A program made the position numbers and the translations under genes. A DNA stretch of 64,000 nt from Oscillospiraceae bacterium (GTDB lineage Bacteria > Bacillota > Clostridia > Oscillospirales > Acutalibacteraceae): the NCBI GenBank assembly GCA_015066515.1, contig SVOH01000005.1, positions 49,334-113,333 on the forward strand, written 5' to 3'. This document shows, one piece after another, positions 9,591 to 19,049 of the stretch. The notes beneath the pieces are model-generated. The model was not told the DNA's origin. It worked only from the letters and a program-made list of their open reading frames with translations, and searched no databases. Positions within the stretch are counted from its first letter, which is position 1. Every line of letters begins with the position of its first letter.

Positions 9591-11072
9591 TTATTTATTA
9601 TTATAATATTCACTTATCTTTTCGCCGATTTCCCAACGCAATTTTCCAAGAATACGATGATCATCACAATATTCACGAACGTTTTTGCTCACTCTTCTTA
9701 TTTGCTCTTCAACATATTCTCTGCCAAAGATTTTTTCCGCTATTTCAAACATATGATAATCCTCAATAGCAGAACGCACAATTTCTAAACGCAATGAGCC
9801 TACGGGTCCGTCAATACCTATACGGTCGCCGTTGTAAAGCAACGAGCCGTCACCAAAGCAGTAGTAAGAAAGCTCAGGCACAGGGCTTGTAACATCCCAA
9901 GGGCTACCATTATTCCAATGGGTTGCCTGCCAATAAAGAAAGCCCTTTATATTGTACATATACTGTTGCCAGAATAGTACTCTGTGATAAAAGCCTTCCA
10001 TATCTATAAACAAATTAGCGTATGGTAGCGGTGGCTCCCAACAGCAGTACCACCAGGTACGCTCGCCCAATTCGCGACGAGAAGCCATATAATCCTTTAA
10101 CCAATCTTCTCTGAAAAGACTGCTCTTTGGACACCATACAATGTTGTATTTTTCCATAAGATCTACCGCGCGAACACCCTCCCCGTCACGCGGGTCCATA
10201 TAATATGGGACTACCAACTGATATTCGGGGAAAACCTTTGAAAGTTTCTCACAAACTGCGTGGATGCGCTCGTAATCTTCCATTCGTTGCGGCTCATCCA
10301 CAACATAGAACATTGCCTTTTTAAGCCACTCGGGATTGGTTTTTAGCTTATTGTAATATGCAATTACCTTTTCATCATCGTCGGTATATTCAGGCTGAAA
10401 ATTTGAATGATACGGAACGTGGAAGGTTGTAACACGGGGGTCACTCATATATGCGTCGGCGCGTGGGTCTAATATGTCATACGGCAAAAATCTGCCGCAT
10501 ATATGATAGCGGTCAAGCAGCATATCATAGTATTTTTTAAATACTCCCTCGCGGTCATCGGTTTTATGCTGTAAGAACAACCAACGGGTATCAATACCCA
10601 TTGTTGTGTCCATCATATTTTCAGGATTTAAAGCAAAATTCCATACACGCACCCAAAGATTATATGAATTATAAAGCTCACCGTTTTCATAAAGGTTAAC
10701 CTTAAAATCATAGTTACCGGGTACCGTGTCAGGCTTTGTAGAAACGTTTATAAGATAGGTAACATTTTTCCACTCTTCCAAATCAAAGCATCCGTCATCA
10801 GCAAATACAGGGTCGGGATACAAAGCGCCCTCACAGCTTACATATCCTTCACGAAGCAGCTCAATTTCAACACCTTTATCGGTGTCGCCTACTACCTCGA
10901 TTTTTAAATTTTTATGTTCTCCCTCTTGTGAAAGCACCGAAAACTGACAGCCGTCGGTTGCGTTTCTGGCCACACCTACGGTATAGCTTGTAAGCGGCCA
11001 GCCCGGATAGTATGCCTTGGGTAAAACTTTTTTCTCCATGGAGTTAAAGGTTATATACAATTCTTTTGCCAT
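9591..11072 (-). CDS. DUF4091 / GH123-like protein, copy 2
   Basis: A 493-residue protein with an N-terminal beta-sandwich region (about 1-150) and a TIM-barrel-like DUF4091 part related to glycoside hydrolase family 123, whose known members cleave beta-GalNAc. The YVVDEPQ segment (near residue 235) supplies an Asp-Glu pair like the GH123 catalytic pair. No signal peptide is present, so it is predicted cytoplasmic. The start chosen is the ATG with AAAAGGAG 8 bases upstream rather than the TTG two codons before. It is a close paralogue of the gene immediately upstream and probably co-transcribed. Substrate unknown. Confidence 0.75.
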   Translation of the reverse strand: MAKELYITFNSMEKKVLPKAYYPGWPLTSYTVGVARNATDGCQFSVLSQEGEHKNLKIEVVGDTDKGVEIELLREGYVSCEGALYPDPVFADDGCFDLEEWKNVTYLINVSTKPDTVPGNYDFKVNLYENGELYNSYNLWVRVWNFALNPENMMDTTMGIDTRWLFLQHKTDDREGVFKKYYDMLLDRYHICGRFLPYDILDPRADAYMSDPRVTTFHVPYHSNFQPEYTDDDEKVIAYYNKLKTNPEWLKKAMFYVVDEPQRMEDYERIHAVCEKLSKVFPEYQLVVPYYMDPRDGEGVRAVDLMEKYNIVWCPKSSLFREDWLKDYMASRRELGERTWWYCCWEPPLPYANLFIDMEGFYHRVLFWQQYMYNIKGFLYWQATHWNNGSPWDVTSPVPELSYYCFGDGSLLYNGDRIGIDGPVGSLRLEIVRSAIEDYHMFEIAEKIFGREYVEEQIRRVSKNVREYCDDHRILGKLRWEIGEKISEYYNNK

Positions 11073-11086
11073 AGTCAATTCTCCTT

Positions 11087-12544
11087 TTAACAGTTGCCGT
11101 AATATTCATTAAGCTTGTTGCCTATATCGCGTCTTATGTCATCAAGTAGCCAGTGAATATCGGTATAACGGTAAACACAGCTTGTTACCTTGCTGATTTC
11201 GTTTACTATGTACTCTCTGCCAAATGCCTTCTCGGCAAGTGAGAACATATAATGGTCCTCTATACTATAGCGCAGTATCTCCATACGAATAGAACCTACA
11301 GGTCCGTCAATACCTACCTCGTCGCCGTTATAAAGCAACGAACCATCACCAAAGCAGTAGTTAGAAAGCTCGGGCACGGTGGTTGTAACATCCCAAGGGG
11401 AGCCGTGCTTCCACCAGTTGACCGACCAATAAAGCATACCGTTTATACCGTAAAGGTACTGTTGCCAAGCGATTGTACGATGATAGAAATTATCCATATC
11501 AATAAACACATTGCTGTATGGGTAGCCCGGTTCCCAACAGTAGTACCACCAGGTGCGGTCGCCGAGTTTTTCGCGCTCTAACATAAATTTGCCCATATAG
11601 TCATCTTTAAACATACTGATTTTAGGGCACCATACCTTGCAATGACGAGAAAGCAAATCAATAGCTTTTTTACCCTCACCGTCACGCGGATTCATATAAA
11701 ACGGCACTACCTGCGCGTGATTTGGATGATATTTTTCTATAAATTCGTAAGCCTTTTCTATTCTTTCATAGTCGGCCATACACTGTGGCTCGTCTACAAC
11801 ATAGTAGTATGCTTTTTTAAGCCACTCGGGATTGGTTTTTAGCTTGTTGTAATATGCCGTAACCGTTTCGGGTTTTGCGTTGTACGGTATACGAAATGAT
11901 TTAACAGCAGGATTATTCATATACTCGTCAGCGCGAGCATCAAGTATATCATAAGGCAAAAATCCTGCGCAGATATGATAGCGCTCTAACATAAAGTCAT
12001 AGTACTTTTTATAACACTCATCTATGTCAGCAGGCTTGCAAATTTTTTCAAGGAAGCTGCGTTCCATACCGAAGGCGGTTTCCATTAAAGCGCTATGGTC
12101 AATGGCAAAATTCCATACCGTTACCCATATGTCATACTCGCCGTAGATTTCACCGTCTTGACGAAGAATTACTTTAATGCCGTAGCCGCCGGGTTTTGTA
12201 TCGGGGTTGGTTACAATATTTATAAGATACGTAACGCTCTTCATTTCTTCCAAATCAAAGGTAGTGTCGTTTGGCACTACAGGGTCGGGAAAAAGCGCGC
12301 CGTCACAGCTTACGTAATGCTCGCGCAAAAGTTCTACGGTAAAGCCTGCGTCGCAGTCATTTACTATCTCTACGCTCATATTCTTACGAGCGCCCTCGAG
12401 TGATATAATCGACATCTGACAGCCCTCTGTCGCATTGCGAGCAAGATAAATACTATAGCTTTCTCTGTCACCAAAATGATTATACTCCTTTGGACGCATT
12501 GTCATTTGAGGTGTAACAAACCAAATTTTTAATTTATTTCCCAT
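11087..12544 (-). CDS. DUF4091 / GH123-like protein, copy 1
   Basis: A 485-residue protein colinear with the next gene. Both share the NATEGCQ/NATDGCQ region, the long Trp-rich barrel, the YVVDEPQ Asp-Glu motif, the stretch before WDVT near the C-terminus, and GSLLYNGD. No signal peptide was seen, so it is likely cytoplasmic and would act on imported oligosaccharide. Fourteen bases separate the pair. Divergence from the sister copy is spread evenly, which indicates an old tandem duplication rather than a recent one. Specificity cannot be read from the sequence. Confidence 0.75.
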   Translation of the reverse strand: MGNKLKIWFVTPQMTMRPKEYNHFGDRESYSIYLARNATEGCQMSIISLEGARKNMSVEIVNDCDAGFTVELLREHYVSCDGALFPDPVVPNDTTFDLEEMKSVTYLINIVTNPDTKPGGYGIKVILRQDGEIYGEYDIWVTVWNFAIDHSALMETAFGMERSFLEKICKPADIDECYKKYYDFMLERYHICAGFLPYDILDARADEYMNNPAVKSFRIPYNAKPETVTAYYNKLKTNPEWLKKAYYYVVDEPQCMADYERIEKAYEFIEKYHPNHAQVVPFYMNPRDGEGKKAIDLLSRHCKVWCPKISMFKDDYMGKFMLEREKLGDRTWWYYCWEPGYPYSNVFIDMDNFYHRTIAWQQYLYGINGMLYWSVNWWKHGSPWDVTTTVPELSNYCFGDGSLLYNGDEVGIDGPVGSIRMEILRYSIEDHYMFSLAEKAFGREYIVNEISKVTSCVYRYTDIHWLLDDIRRDIGNKLNEYYGNC

Positions 12545-12576
12545 ACTATCTCTCCATTTAGTAAGTCGCCTTTATA

Positions 12577-13770
12577 TTACCACTTATCTACAGGTAATTG
12601 TATGCCTACATCATCAGAAGGGGCATGTTCCTCACCCCAGCCGTTAATCTGACGCATAAGCATTACGTAATCTTTATTATTGATCTTTCCGTCAATATAT
12701 ACCTCGGCGGCGACAAGGTCTATTTCAACATTCCAGTTGTTAATGTGCTGCATAATAATTGCACAGTCTTTGTTATTTATATTACCGTCGCCATTTGCGT
12801 CGCCACGCTTTTTTGCAATTCTTTCGGCAGAGCACACATTACAAGTAGCATCAAAATCGTCGTCGTAAATATGCACCTTTCCTTCGGCCTTTAGACAAGT
12901 GTCATAATGCCAGGTAGCGTTTGTTAAATATGAATTGGCGCCGCCTATGGTAATTTGTGAGCGAGCTTCTTCACTGCCTTGGTACCAAACGTCTTTAAGA
13001 GCCGAACAATTACGAAAAGCAAAATTACCAACACTTGTAACTCCAATGGGAATAATTACGCTTGTAAGCTTTTTACAACCGTCAAAGGTATAATAGCCTA
13101 TACTTGTAACGCCGCTACCTATGCCAATACTTGCGAGGCTCTCACAAGAGTTAAAGGTATAATTGCCCATATTTGTTACGTTGTCGGGTATATTTATACT
13201 TGTAATGCCTGTGTTACTAAAGGCGAAATCGCCTATGCTTTCAACATTGCTTGAAATATTTATTTCGGTAAGTGATGTGCAACCGTAAAAAGCGCCCATA
13301 CCTATGCCGGTAACACTATCGGGTATTACGTATGATGTTGCTGTTTTACCAATTGGATATTGTACCAACACCGTAGTATCCTTGTTAAACAAAACACCAT
13401 CTATAGATGAATAATTTGCATTACCCGACGATACAGTTATGCTTGTAAGGCCGGTACAGCCGTCAAATGCACTCTCACCTATGGTTGTAATGCTGTCAGG
13501 AATTGTAATGCTTGTAATTTTGTTGCAGTCATAAAACGCACTAACACCTATGCCTGTAACAGTATAACCGTCTAAGGTAGATGGTATCGTTACGTCGTCA
13601 CCTGTAATGGTGTCAACTTTTGTTATTGTTGCCTTATTATCGGTTACCGTGTATGTAAAAACACCCGAGTTATATGTTGTAGCCGCACTGACGTCTAGTG
13701 TAAACGCGCCAAGCGGAACCGCCGATATAATAAGCATAAACACCAATAAAAACGATAGTGATTTTTTCAC
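12577..13770 (-). CDS. Secreted BspA-type leucine-rich-repeat protein with C-terminal dockerin
   Basis: The 397 residues comprise a signal peptide (MKKSLSFLLVFMLIISAVPL, cleavage near residue 30), about nine BspA/LRR_5 repeats of the type IPDSVTSIGxxAFxxCxxLT (residues about 60-270), and a type I dockerin near 320-385. The first dockerin segment has a good calcium loop (GDANGDGNINNKD). The second (VYIDGKINNKD) lacks the usual first Asp/Asn residues. A dockerin implies docking to a cohesin-bearing scaffold on the cell surface, so the protein is probably an adhesin or binding module. It is a single gene with its own promoter. Confidence 0.88.
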   Translation of the reverse strand: MKKSLSFLLVFMLIISAVPLGAFTLDVSAATTYNSGVFTYTVTDNKATITKVDTITGDDVTIPSTLDGYTVTGIGVSAFYDCNKITSITIPDSITTIGESAFDGCTGLTSITVSSGNANYSSIDGVLFNKDTTVLVQYPIGKTATSYVIPDSVTGIGMGAFYGCTSLTEINISSNVESIGDFAFSNTGITSINIPDNVTNMGNYTFNSCESLASIGIGSGVTSIGYYTFDGCKKLTSVIIPIGVTSVGNFAFRNCSALKDVWYQGSEEARSQITIGGANSYLTNATWHYDTCLKAEGKVHIYDDDFDATCNVCSAERIAKKRGDANGDGNINNKDCAIIMQHINNWNVEIDLVAAEVYIDGKINNKDYVMLMRQINGWGEEHAPSDDVGIQLPVDKW

Positions 13771-13800
13771 AATAACATCTCCTTTAAAGTAATATGTATT

Positions 13801-13829
13801 ATTTTACCATAGTAAAATTCAAAAATCAA
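13801..13829 (-). promoter_or_regulatory. Probable promoter of the LRR-dockerin gene
   Basis: On the minus strand: -35 TTGATT (13824-13829), 17-base spacer, -10 TAAAAT (13801-13806), about 30 bases before the start codon. Confidence 0.5.
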
Positions 13830-13846
13830 TGCAGTAAAAGCAAAAA

Positions 13847-13869
13847 CAGCAAGGAAAAATCCCTTGCTG
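13847..13869 (-). terminator. Intrinsic terminator of the microcompartment operon
   Basis: Stem CAGCAAGG / CCTTGCTG followed on the minus strand by TTTTTGCTTTT, directly after the stop of pduL. Confidence 0.85.
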
Positions 13870-13876
13870 CTTTAAT

Positions 13877-14530
13877 TTATTTTACTATTTTAACTTTAGC
13901 ACCATTGCCTATGCCTGCGGAGTTGGCATCGTCGGTGTCGATGTGCATTTCAAGTCGGAAGTCTTTATGAACACGTACCTGTACGTCATAAAACTTGGTG
14001 CGGCGTTCTCCACTTACCTCTACGTCAACATATTGACCGTCGCTAAGACCAAACTGTGCACCCTCTTCAAGACTCATATGTATATGTCGGTTAGCGATTA
14101 TGCAACCCTCTTTAAGTGTTACAACACCTTTTGGTCCTATAATGGTAACAGGCGCAGAGCCTGCTATATCACCCGATTCACGCACGGGTGGCTTTACCTT
14201 GAGCATAAAAGAATCGGTACGTGAAATTTCTACCTGAGAAGCCTTGCGCACGGGACCTAATACTCGTACATTTTCAATAGGACGAAGTGATGGACCAACG
14301 ATTGTAAGTGTTTCCTTGCAAGCAAATTGACCGGGCTGTGACAAATCTTTAATAGGTGTTAACTGGTAGCCTGCACCAAAAAGTGTTTCAAGGTCGGCAG
14401 TTGACAAGTGAATGTGTCGGTTAGATACACCAACGGGTACTGTGTCGTTACTACCACTTGCTGTGCTATCACCAAGGCCCGCCATTACACGCGACACTAT
14501 TTCGGCAACTATTTTATCATCATAAGCCAT
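13877..14530 (-). CDS. pduL: PduL-type phosphate propanoyltransferase
   Basis: Converts propionyl-CoA and phosphate to propionyl phosphate inside the microcompartment, recycling CoA and leading to ATP via a kinase. The 217 residues have the two zinc-site repeats SNRHIHLS and ANRHIHMS and the C-terminal LEMHIDTDDANSAG motif of the PTAC family. The first 20 residues (DDKIVAEIVSRVMAGLG) form an amphipathic helix typical of an encapsulation peptide, followed by a Ser/Gly/Asp linker. It is the last gene of the locus. Confidence 0.95.
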   Translation of the reverse strand: MAYDDKIVAEIVSRVMAGLGDSTASGSNDTVPVGVSNRHIHLSTADLETLFGAGYQLTPIKDLSQPGQFACKETLTIVGPSLRPIENVRVLGPVRKASQVEISRTDSFMLKVKPPVRESGDIAGSAPVTIIGPKGVVTLKEGCIIANRHIHMSLEEGAQFGLSDGQYVDVEVSGERRTKFYDVQVRVHKDFRLEMHIDTDDANSAGIGNGAKVKIVK

Positions 14531-14550
14531 TTTATAAGCCTCTTTTCAAA

Positions 14551-15996
14551 TCAAATAATTCTAAAGCTTTCTGCCATTACGCAACGACGCTGACGTGTAA
14601 AGCTACGTGCAGAGGTTATACCCTCGCCTGTAGGACCTGCAATTGTAAAGGTTGCGTGACCTTCACCACCAAAGCCGATGCCAGCGTAAGAAGGCGCATT
14701 TTTAACAAAGATTGTGGTTTCAACCTCGCGCGCAAAACGAGAAAGGTTATCAACATTTTTAGAATGCATATGCGCTGTATGGCGGTTGCCGTGCTCGGCC
14801 TTTACAGCCAAATCAATTGCCTCGTCAATATCGTTTACGCGAACTATAGGAAGAATTGGCATCATAAGCTCTTCTTGAACAAATGGGTGGTTAAAGTCGG
14901 TCTCACAAATAATGCAACGGATATCGTCACTGACGGTAATACCGAGCTTTGAAAGAATTACCTTTGCATCACGGCCAACACAGTCGCGATTAACTATTTT
15001 GCGAACATTGCCCTTTTTATCGGTCTTGTCAACCAAAACTATCTCAGCAAGCTTAGCCGCCTGTGCTGAGTCTATCATATAAGCGCCGTTTTTAAGCATT
15101 ACAGATATAAGCTCATCAGCAATATTTCTAAAAGCAAATACCTCTTTTTCAGCTATACAAGGAAGATTGTTGTCGAATGTGCAACCATCGATTATATCTT
15201 TACCTGCTTTCCCAATATCGGCAGTATCGTCAACTATAACAGGTGGGTTACCTGCACCAGCACCTATTGCCTTTTTACCCGAAGAAAGCACAGCCTTTAC
15301 AACACCCGGACCACCTGTGCAAACTAAAAGTCTGATAAGTGGATGCGACTGCATAATAGCGGCTGATTCAAGTGTTGGCTTTTTCATAGAGCAAACCAAA
15401 ATCTCTGGTCCGCCCATCGCTTTACTTGCGCGGTTTACAAGATCAACTGCGTAGTTAGAGGTAGCAATAGCGTTTGGATGTGGATTAAACACTACGCCGT
15501 TACCTGCGGCAATCATACCAATGGAGTTACAAATTACTGTTTCGCTAGGGTTTGTACTTGGAGTGATTGCACCAACAACACCAAACGGTGCCATTTCTAC
15601 AAGTGTAAGGCCGTTGTCGCCCGTCTTTGCGGCAGATACTATATCTTCGGTACCGGGAGTTTTGTCAGCTACGAGCATATGCTTTGCTGTTTTGTGGTCC
15701 ACTCTGCCCATACCGGTTTCTTTAACACCGATTTCCGCCATAATGTGTGCCTCAGCACGTGTAAGACGGCGAATTTCGGTAATTAACTGCTCTCTCTTTT
15801 CTACCGACATAGCACGTACTGCCTTATAAGCTACCTGAGCTGCGGCGATAGCATCGTTCATATCGTCAAACACACCTACAAACTTTTTGCCTGCATACTG
15901 TGTGCTGTCAAAGCTGGCTGTAGGCGCTGCTGCAACCTGATTTAACACCTGACTTACAACCTCGCGAATTTCAGCTTCGGTAAGATTTCTTGCCAT
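14551..15996 (-). CDS. pduP: CoA-acylating propionaldehyde dehydrogenase (PduP-like)
   Basis: Oxidises propanal with NAD+ and CoA to propionyl-CoA. The 481-residue aldehyde dehydrogenase has the catalytic Cys280 in NNLPCIAEKE, the CTGGPG region and the GAGAGNPP segment of the CoA-acylating subfamily. Residues 1-22 (LTEAEIREVVSQVLNQV) form an amphipathic encapsulation helix followed by an Ala/Pro-rich linker. It lies between the DeoR regulator and pduL, with an AAGGAG ribosome site. Confidence 0.95.
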   Translation of the reverse strand: MARNLTEAEIREVVSQVLNQVAAAPTASFDSTQYAGKKFVGVFDDMNDAIAAAQVAYKAVRAMSVEKREQLITEIRRLTRAEAHIMAEIGVKETGMGRVDHKTAKHMLVADKTPGTEDIVSAAKTGDNGLTLVEMAPFGVVGAITPSTNPSETVICNSIGMIAAGNGVVFNPHPNAIATSNYAVDLVNRASKAMGGPEILVCSMKKPTLESAAIMQSHPLIRLLVCTGGPGVVKAVLSSGKKAIGAGAGNPPVIVDDTADIGKAGKDIIDGCTFDNNLPCIAEKEVFAFRNIADELISVMLKNGAYMIDSAQAAKLAEIVLVDKTDKKGNVRKIVNRDCVGRDAKVILSKLGITVSDDIRCIICETDFNHPFVQEELMMPILPIVRVNDIDEAIDLAVKAEHGNRHTAHMHSKNVDNLSRFAREVETTIFVKNAPSYAGIGFGGEGHATFTIAGPTGEGITSARSFTRQRRCVMAESFRII

Positions 15997-16020
15997 ATAT
16001 AATCACTCCTTGAGATACTT

Positions 16021-16779
16021 TTAATATATCAAATCAATGTTTTTTGTCTTTAAATATTCCTGCCAGTTTGCACTGGGCTCACTATCGGTTGCGATAACAT
16101 CAACGTCCCCGATGTCACCAACCTTGATAAGTGAAATTCTATCAAACTTACTTGAGTCAACCACCAAAATTTTTGTTTCGGCCGAATCAAATATTGCCTG
16201 CTTCATCTCGGAATCTTTTTCATTAGAGTCGGTAATTCCACGACGGATATCTATACCCTTAGACGAACATACGGCGTAGTCAACATGATATGAACGAATT
16301 GTCTTTTCGGCCGAGGGTCCAACCAATGACAGCGAACCTCTTTTTAATTTGCCACCCGTTGAAAAAACATTCCAATCATCCTTGTCGGAAAGCTCTATAA
16401 GTGCTTCAACCGAGTTGGTGATAAGGGTAATATTTTTTAAGTTTTTAATGTAGTTAAGCAACAAAAGAGCGGTTGAACTAGCGTCTATCATAATACAGTC
16501 GCCATCGTGAAAAAGTGTGCTTACCTTTTCGGCAATCTTTTGTTTTGCTTCAACATTTGCTTTTTTACGAACGCTATGTGGCAAATCGGTATTGAAATTT
16601 TGAACAAGCACTGCGCCGCCATAGCTTTTTTTAACCAGACCCTCTTTGTCCAATTTTTCAAGATCTCGGCGTATTGTTTCTTCGGTAACCTCGAATTCAG
16701 TACTTAGTTCCGAAACAATAACCTTGCCATCTAAATATAGTTTGGAAAGAATTGCGTTACGTCGTTCTATTGCGAGCAT
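16021..16779 (-). CDS. DeoR-family transcriptional regulator within the microcompartment locus
   Basis: The 252-residue protein has the N-terminal DeoR helix-turn-helix (RRNAILSKLYLDGKVIVSEL, with EETIRRDLEKLDKEG as recognition segment) and the C-terminal sugar-phosphate sensor domain (DASSTALLLL, ITNS, CSSKGID). DeoR proteins usually respond to a phosphorylated sugar. Here a fuculose- or rhamnulose-phosphate signal would fit the aldolase in the locus, but that is inference. It is embedded between the PduT-like shell gene and the aldehyde dehydrogenase, so it is probably co-transcribed with its targets. Confidence 0.9.
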   Translation of the reverse strand: MLAIERRNAILSKLYLDGKVIVSELSTEFEVTEETIRRDLEKLDKEGLVKKSYGGAVLVQNFNTDLPHSVRKKANVEAKQKIAEKVSTLFHDGDCIMIDASSTALLLLNYIKNLKNITLITNSVEALIELSDKDDWNVFSTGGKLKRGSLSLVGPSAEKTIRSYHVDYAVCSSKGIDIRRGITDSNEKDSEMKQAIFDSAETKILVVDSSKFDRISLIKVGDIGDVDVIATDSEPSANWQEYLKTKNIDLIY

Positions 16780-16805
16780 TTAAACAGTTCTCTCTTTCTT
16801 AAAAT

Positions 16806-17354
16806 TTAAATAATGCTGCTCCACATTTTTTCATCGGGATGTGGAATAACCGCACTGTCAAGGAACATACCCTCGGCTCCTGCACCCTGCTTTGCACGTT
16901 CAATTGCCGCGTCTACGGCAGCAATTTCACCTGTAAGAAGCAGATACGATTTACCGCACATACCACGCGACAAGCGAAGTTCTATAAGATCGACAAGCGA
17001 TGTTTTTGCGGCTATATCAGCGGCCACTATTGCCGCACAGGATGAAAATGTTTCAAGCACGCCAAGCGCATTTGGACTTCCAATATCGGTGGTGCCGTAA
17101 AGCGCTGTAAAGATACTTTCGTGCGGATTACCAAGCACAAATTTGTCAATTAACATATCGGGCATTTTTGTTGCCGCCGCATCTACCGACGCACGCACAG
17201 CACTAAGCTCACCGGATATTAGTACCATATATTTACCGGGACATACTGTGGTAGCCTCTAAGATTTCAACCTCGGCGGTTTTTACCATTATATCTGCCGC
17301 ACGCATACCCGACGATACGGTTTTATATTCAACCATTGCAAGTGCTTTTTTCAC
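16806..17354 (-). CDS. pduT: PduT-like tandem BMC-domain shell protein with pore cysteine
   Basis: A trimer-forming BMC-T shell protein of 182 residues with two BMC domains (about 1-90 and 95-182). Cys38 lies in TVCPGKY, the same place as the PduT cysteine that, three per trimer, binds a [4Fe-4S] cluster in the central pore. That suggests an electron conduit or Fe-S gate. The start is GTG with a strong AGGAGG 7 bases upstream. It follows pduS directly, and PduS is the expected electron-transfer partner. Confidence 0.93.
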   Translation of the reverse strand: MKKALAMVEYKTVSSGMRAADIMVKTAEVEILEATTVCPGKYMVLISGELSAVRASVDAAATKMPDMLIDKFVLGNPHESIFTALYGTTDIGSPNALGVLETFSSCAAIVAADIAAKTSLVDLIELRLSRGMCGKSYLLLTGEIAAVDAAIERAKQGAGAEGMFLDSAVIPHPDEKMWSSII

Positions 17355-17365
17355 TTTATGGCCTC

Positions 17366-18691
17366 CTATTGTTTTTCAATAATTATTGCTGTTTTTCCTA
17401 TCGCAGTCACCTTGCCATTTACGGGAGAATGAAGGGCGACACTTAGTCCCTCGCCGGCGACAGCAATCAACTGTTTTTCGGTAACAATATCACCTTTTTT
17501 CACTATCGGAACACTGGGGCTTCCAACGTGTTGACTAAGAAGTACCGTTACCTTTTTAAAATTTGGAACTGCCTCAATTATGGGGGCAGGTTTATTGTAT
17601 TTTTTAAGACCTATACGACTTGTCAGCCTTTCCATCGGTACCTGCCTAAGCGGACGATTTGGATTTATAGCCAAATTGTCTTTAATAGGTTGAGGCTTTA
17701 CTCCTGCTTTGCGCATTTCTGCCTTACAGGCCGCCAAAAGCATACGAGGTGACAAGTTTTGTACGCAAGAGTATTGCTCACAAAGTCCGCAACCCGAGCA
17801 ATACATAGCGTTTATATACGGAGCTGCATCATTTGTAATGCCATTTGATGCAACACGCATAAATTCTGACGGATTAATAGGATGACCTAAAAGATTACGC
17901 GAGCATAGGCTTGTGCAATAACTACACTGACAGCAAGCCGCCATAGCGCGTTTCATATCTATAAAGGTCTTTGCCTGTCGCCTTCTTATAAGCGAATGGT
18001 CACTTGGTAACACAAGAACTGCATTTGTAGTTTTAGTCACTATATTTGCACGAGTTCCAAGTGAGCCCATCATTGGACCACCTATTATAAACGCAGGATC
18101 GCTCGTTGTGATTTTACCTGCAAGGGCAAGTATTTCGCCAACAGTGACACCTATTGGCACACGCACAGTAACGGGGTTTTCGACCTCGCCCGCAATTGTA
18201 ACATACTTGCGTGTTACGGGTCTGCCGTTCATAGCACGGTAAAGGTTATATACTGTTTCTACGTTAAGTACCATTACACCAACCGACAGCGGTATATCTC
18301 CCGGTGGTACAATTCTACCTGTTACCTCGTAGGTAAGAATAACCTCATCACCTGCAGGATACACATCGTCAAGACGACATATTTCTATATTTGGAAAAAA
18401 CTCTATAAAGGGAGCAATAGCGTTGGCAGCCTCGGTATAAGACTTTTTAAGAGCTACGCAAATCCTTTTAGCGTTTACTGTTTTCGAAATTAAATCGAGG
18501 GCTTCAAAAATTTCCTGGCCGTGTGTTTCGAGCACCTGACGGTGTAGCTTTAAAAGCGGCTCACACTCAGCACAGTTTAGAATTATGGTATCAGCCTTTT
18601 CACTAAGCTTTGCATAGGTTGGAAAACCTGCACCGCCTGCACCTACAATACCATTATCTCTTAAAATGCCCTGAAGTTCTGTAAGTTTCAT
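17366..18691 (-). CDS. pduS: PduS/RnfC-like Fe-S flavoprotein
   Basis: A 441-residue homologue of the PduS/RnfC family. Residues 15-25 hold the glycine-rich NADH site GIVGAGGAGFPTY. An FMN-binding SLBB-like domain follows, then two [4Fe-4S] motifs (CCQCSYCTSLCSRN and CSGCGLCEQYSC), and a C-terminal lipoyl-like HxxV domain (VALHSPVNGKV). No cobalamin-dependent enzyme is present, so here it more likely reoxidises NADH or moves electrons across the shell with PduT than reduces B12. The stop of eutN overlaps its ribosome site (GGAG). Confidence 0.9.
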   Translation of the reverse strand: MKLTELQGILRDNGIVGAGGAGFPTYAKLSEKADTIILNCAECEPLLKLHRQVLETHGQEIFEALDLISKTVNAKRICVALKKSYTEAANAIAPFIEFFPNIEICRLDDVYPAGDEVILTYEVTGRIVPPGDIPLSVGVMVLNVETVYNLYRAMNGRPVTRKYVTIAGEVENPVTVRVPIGVTVGEILALAGKITTSDPAFIIGGPMMGSLGTRANIVTKTTNAVLVLPSDHSLIRRRQAKTFIDMKRAMAACCQCSYCTSLCSRNLLGHPINPSEFMRVASNGITNDAAPYINAMYCSGCGLCEQYSCVQNLSPRMLLAACKAEMRKAGVKPQPIKDNLAINPNRPLRQVPMERLTSRIGLKKYNKPAPIIEAVPNFKKVTVLLSQHVGSPSVPIVKKGDIVTEKQLIAVAGEGLSVALHSPVNGKVTAIGKTAIIIEKQ

Positions 18692-18694
18692 TTA

Positions 18695-18967
18695 TTATAA
18701 CTCCGGTAAACCGATTCCGTTATCTACAATACCAACAATTGCAGCATCCACAGGAGCATTCTCTTGGTCGCAACCAATTCTTGCAGCAGAACCTGTTGCT
18801 ACGAGTACAACCTCGCCAATGCCGGCACCTACGTTATCTATTGCTACAATTTTATTACTTGGGTCACCAAGTTTTTCAATTGGCTCAATAACCATAAATT
18901 TAGAGCCTACTAACTTTTCGTTTTTACGGGTAGAAACGATAGTTCCTACTACTTTTCCGACTAACAT
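18695..18967 (-). CDS. eutN: EutN/CcmL-family BMC-P vertex protein
   Basis: A 90-residue pentameric shell vertex protein. It shows the family start MLVGKVVGTIVSTRKNE, the core GAGIGEVVLVATGSAAR, and the terminal DAAIVGIVD. It is the only pentamer gene in the locus. It lies 3 bases upstream of pduS and downstream of the BMC-H genes. Confidence 0.95.
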   Translation of the reverse strand: MLVGKVVGTIVSTRKNEKLVGSKFMVIEPIEKLGDPSNKIVAIDNVGAGIGEVVLVATGSAARIGCDQENAPVDAAIVGIVDNGIGLPEL

Positions 18968-19049
18968 TTATATGTACAATCCCTTCTGATTGATTTTTAA
19001 AAAGGATGCTTTGGGGAGGAGAGTACTCCTCCCCGTAAAAAATGGTTTC

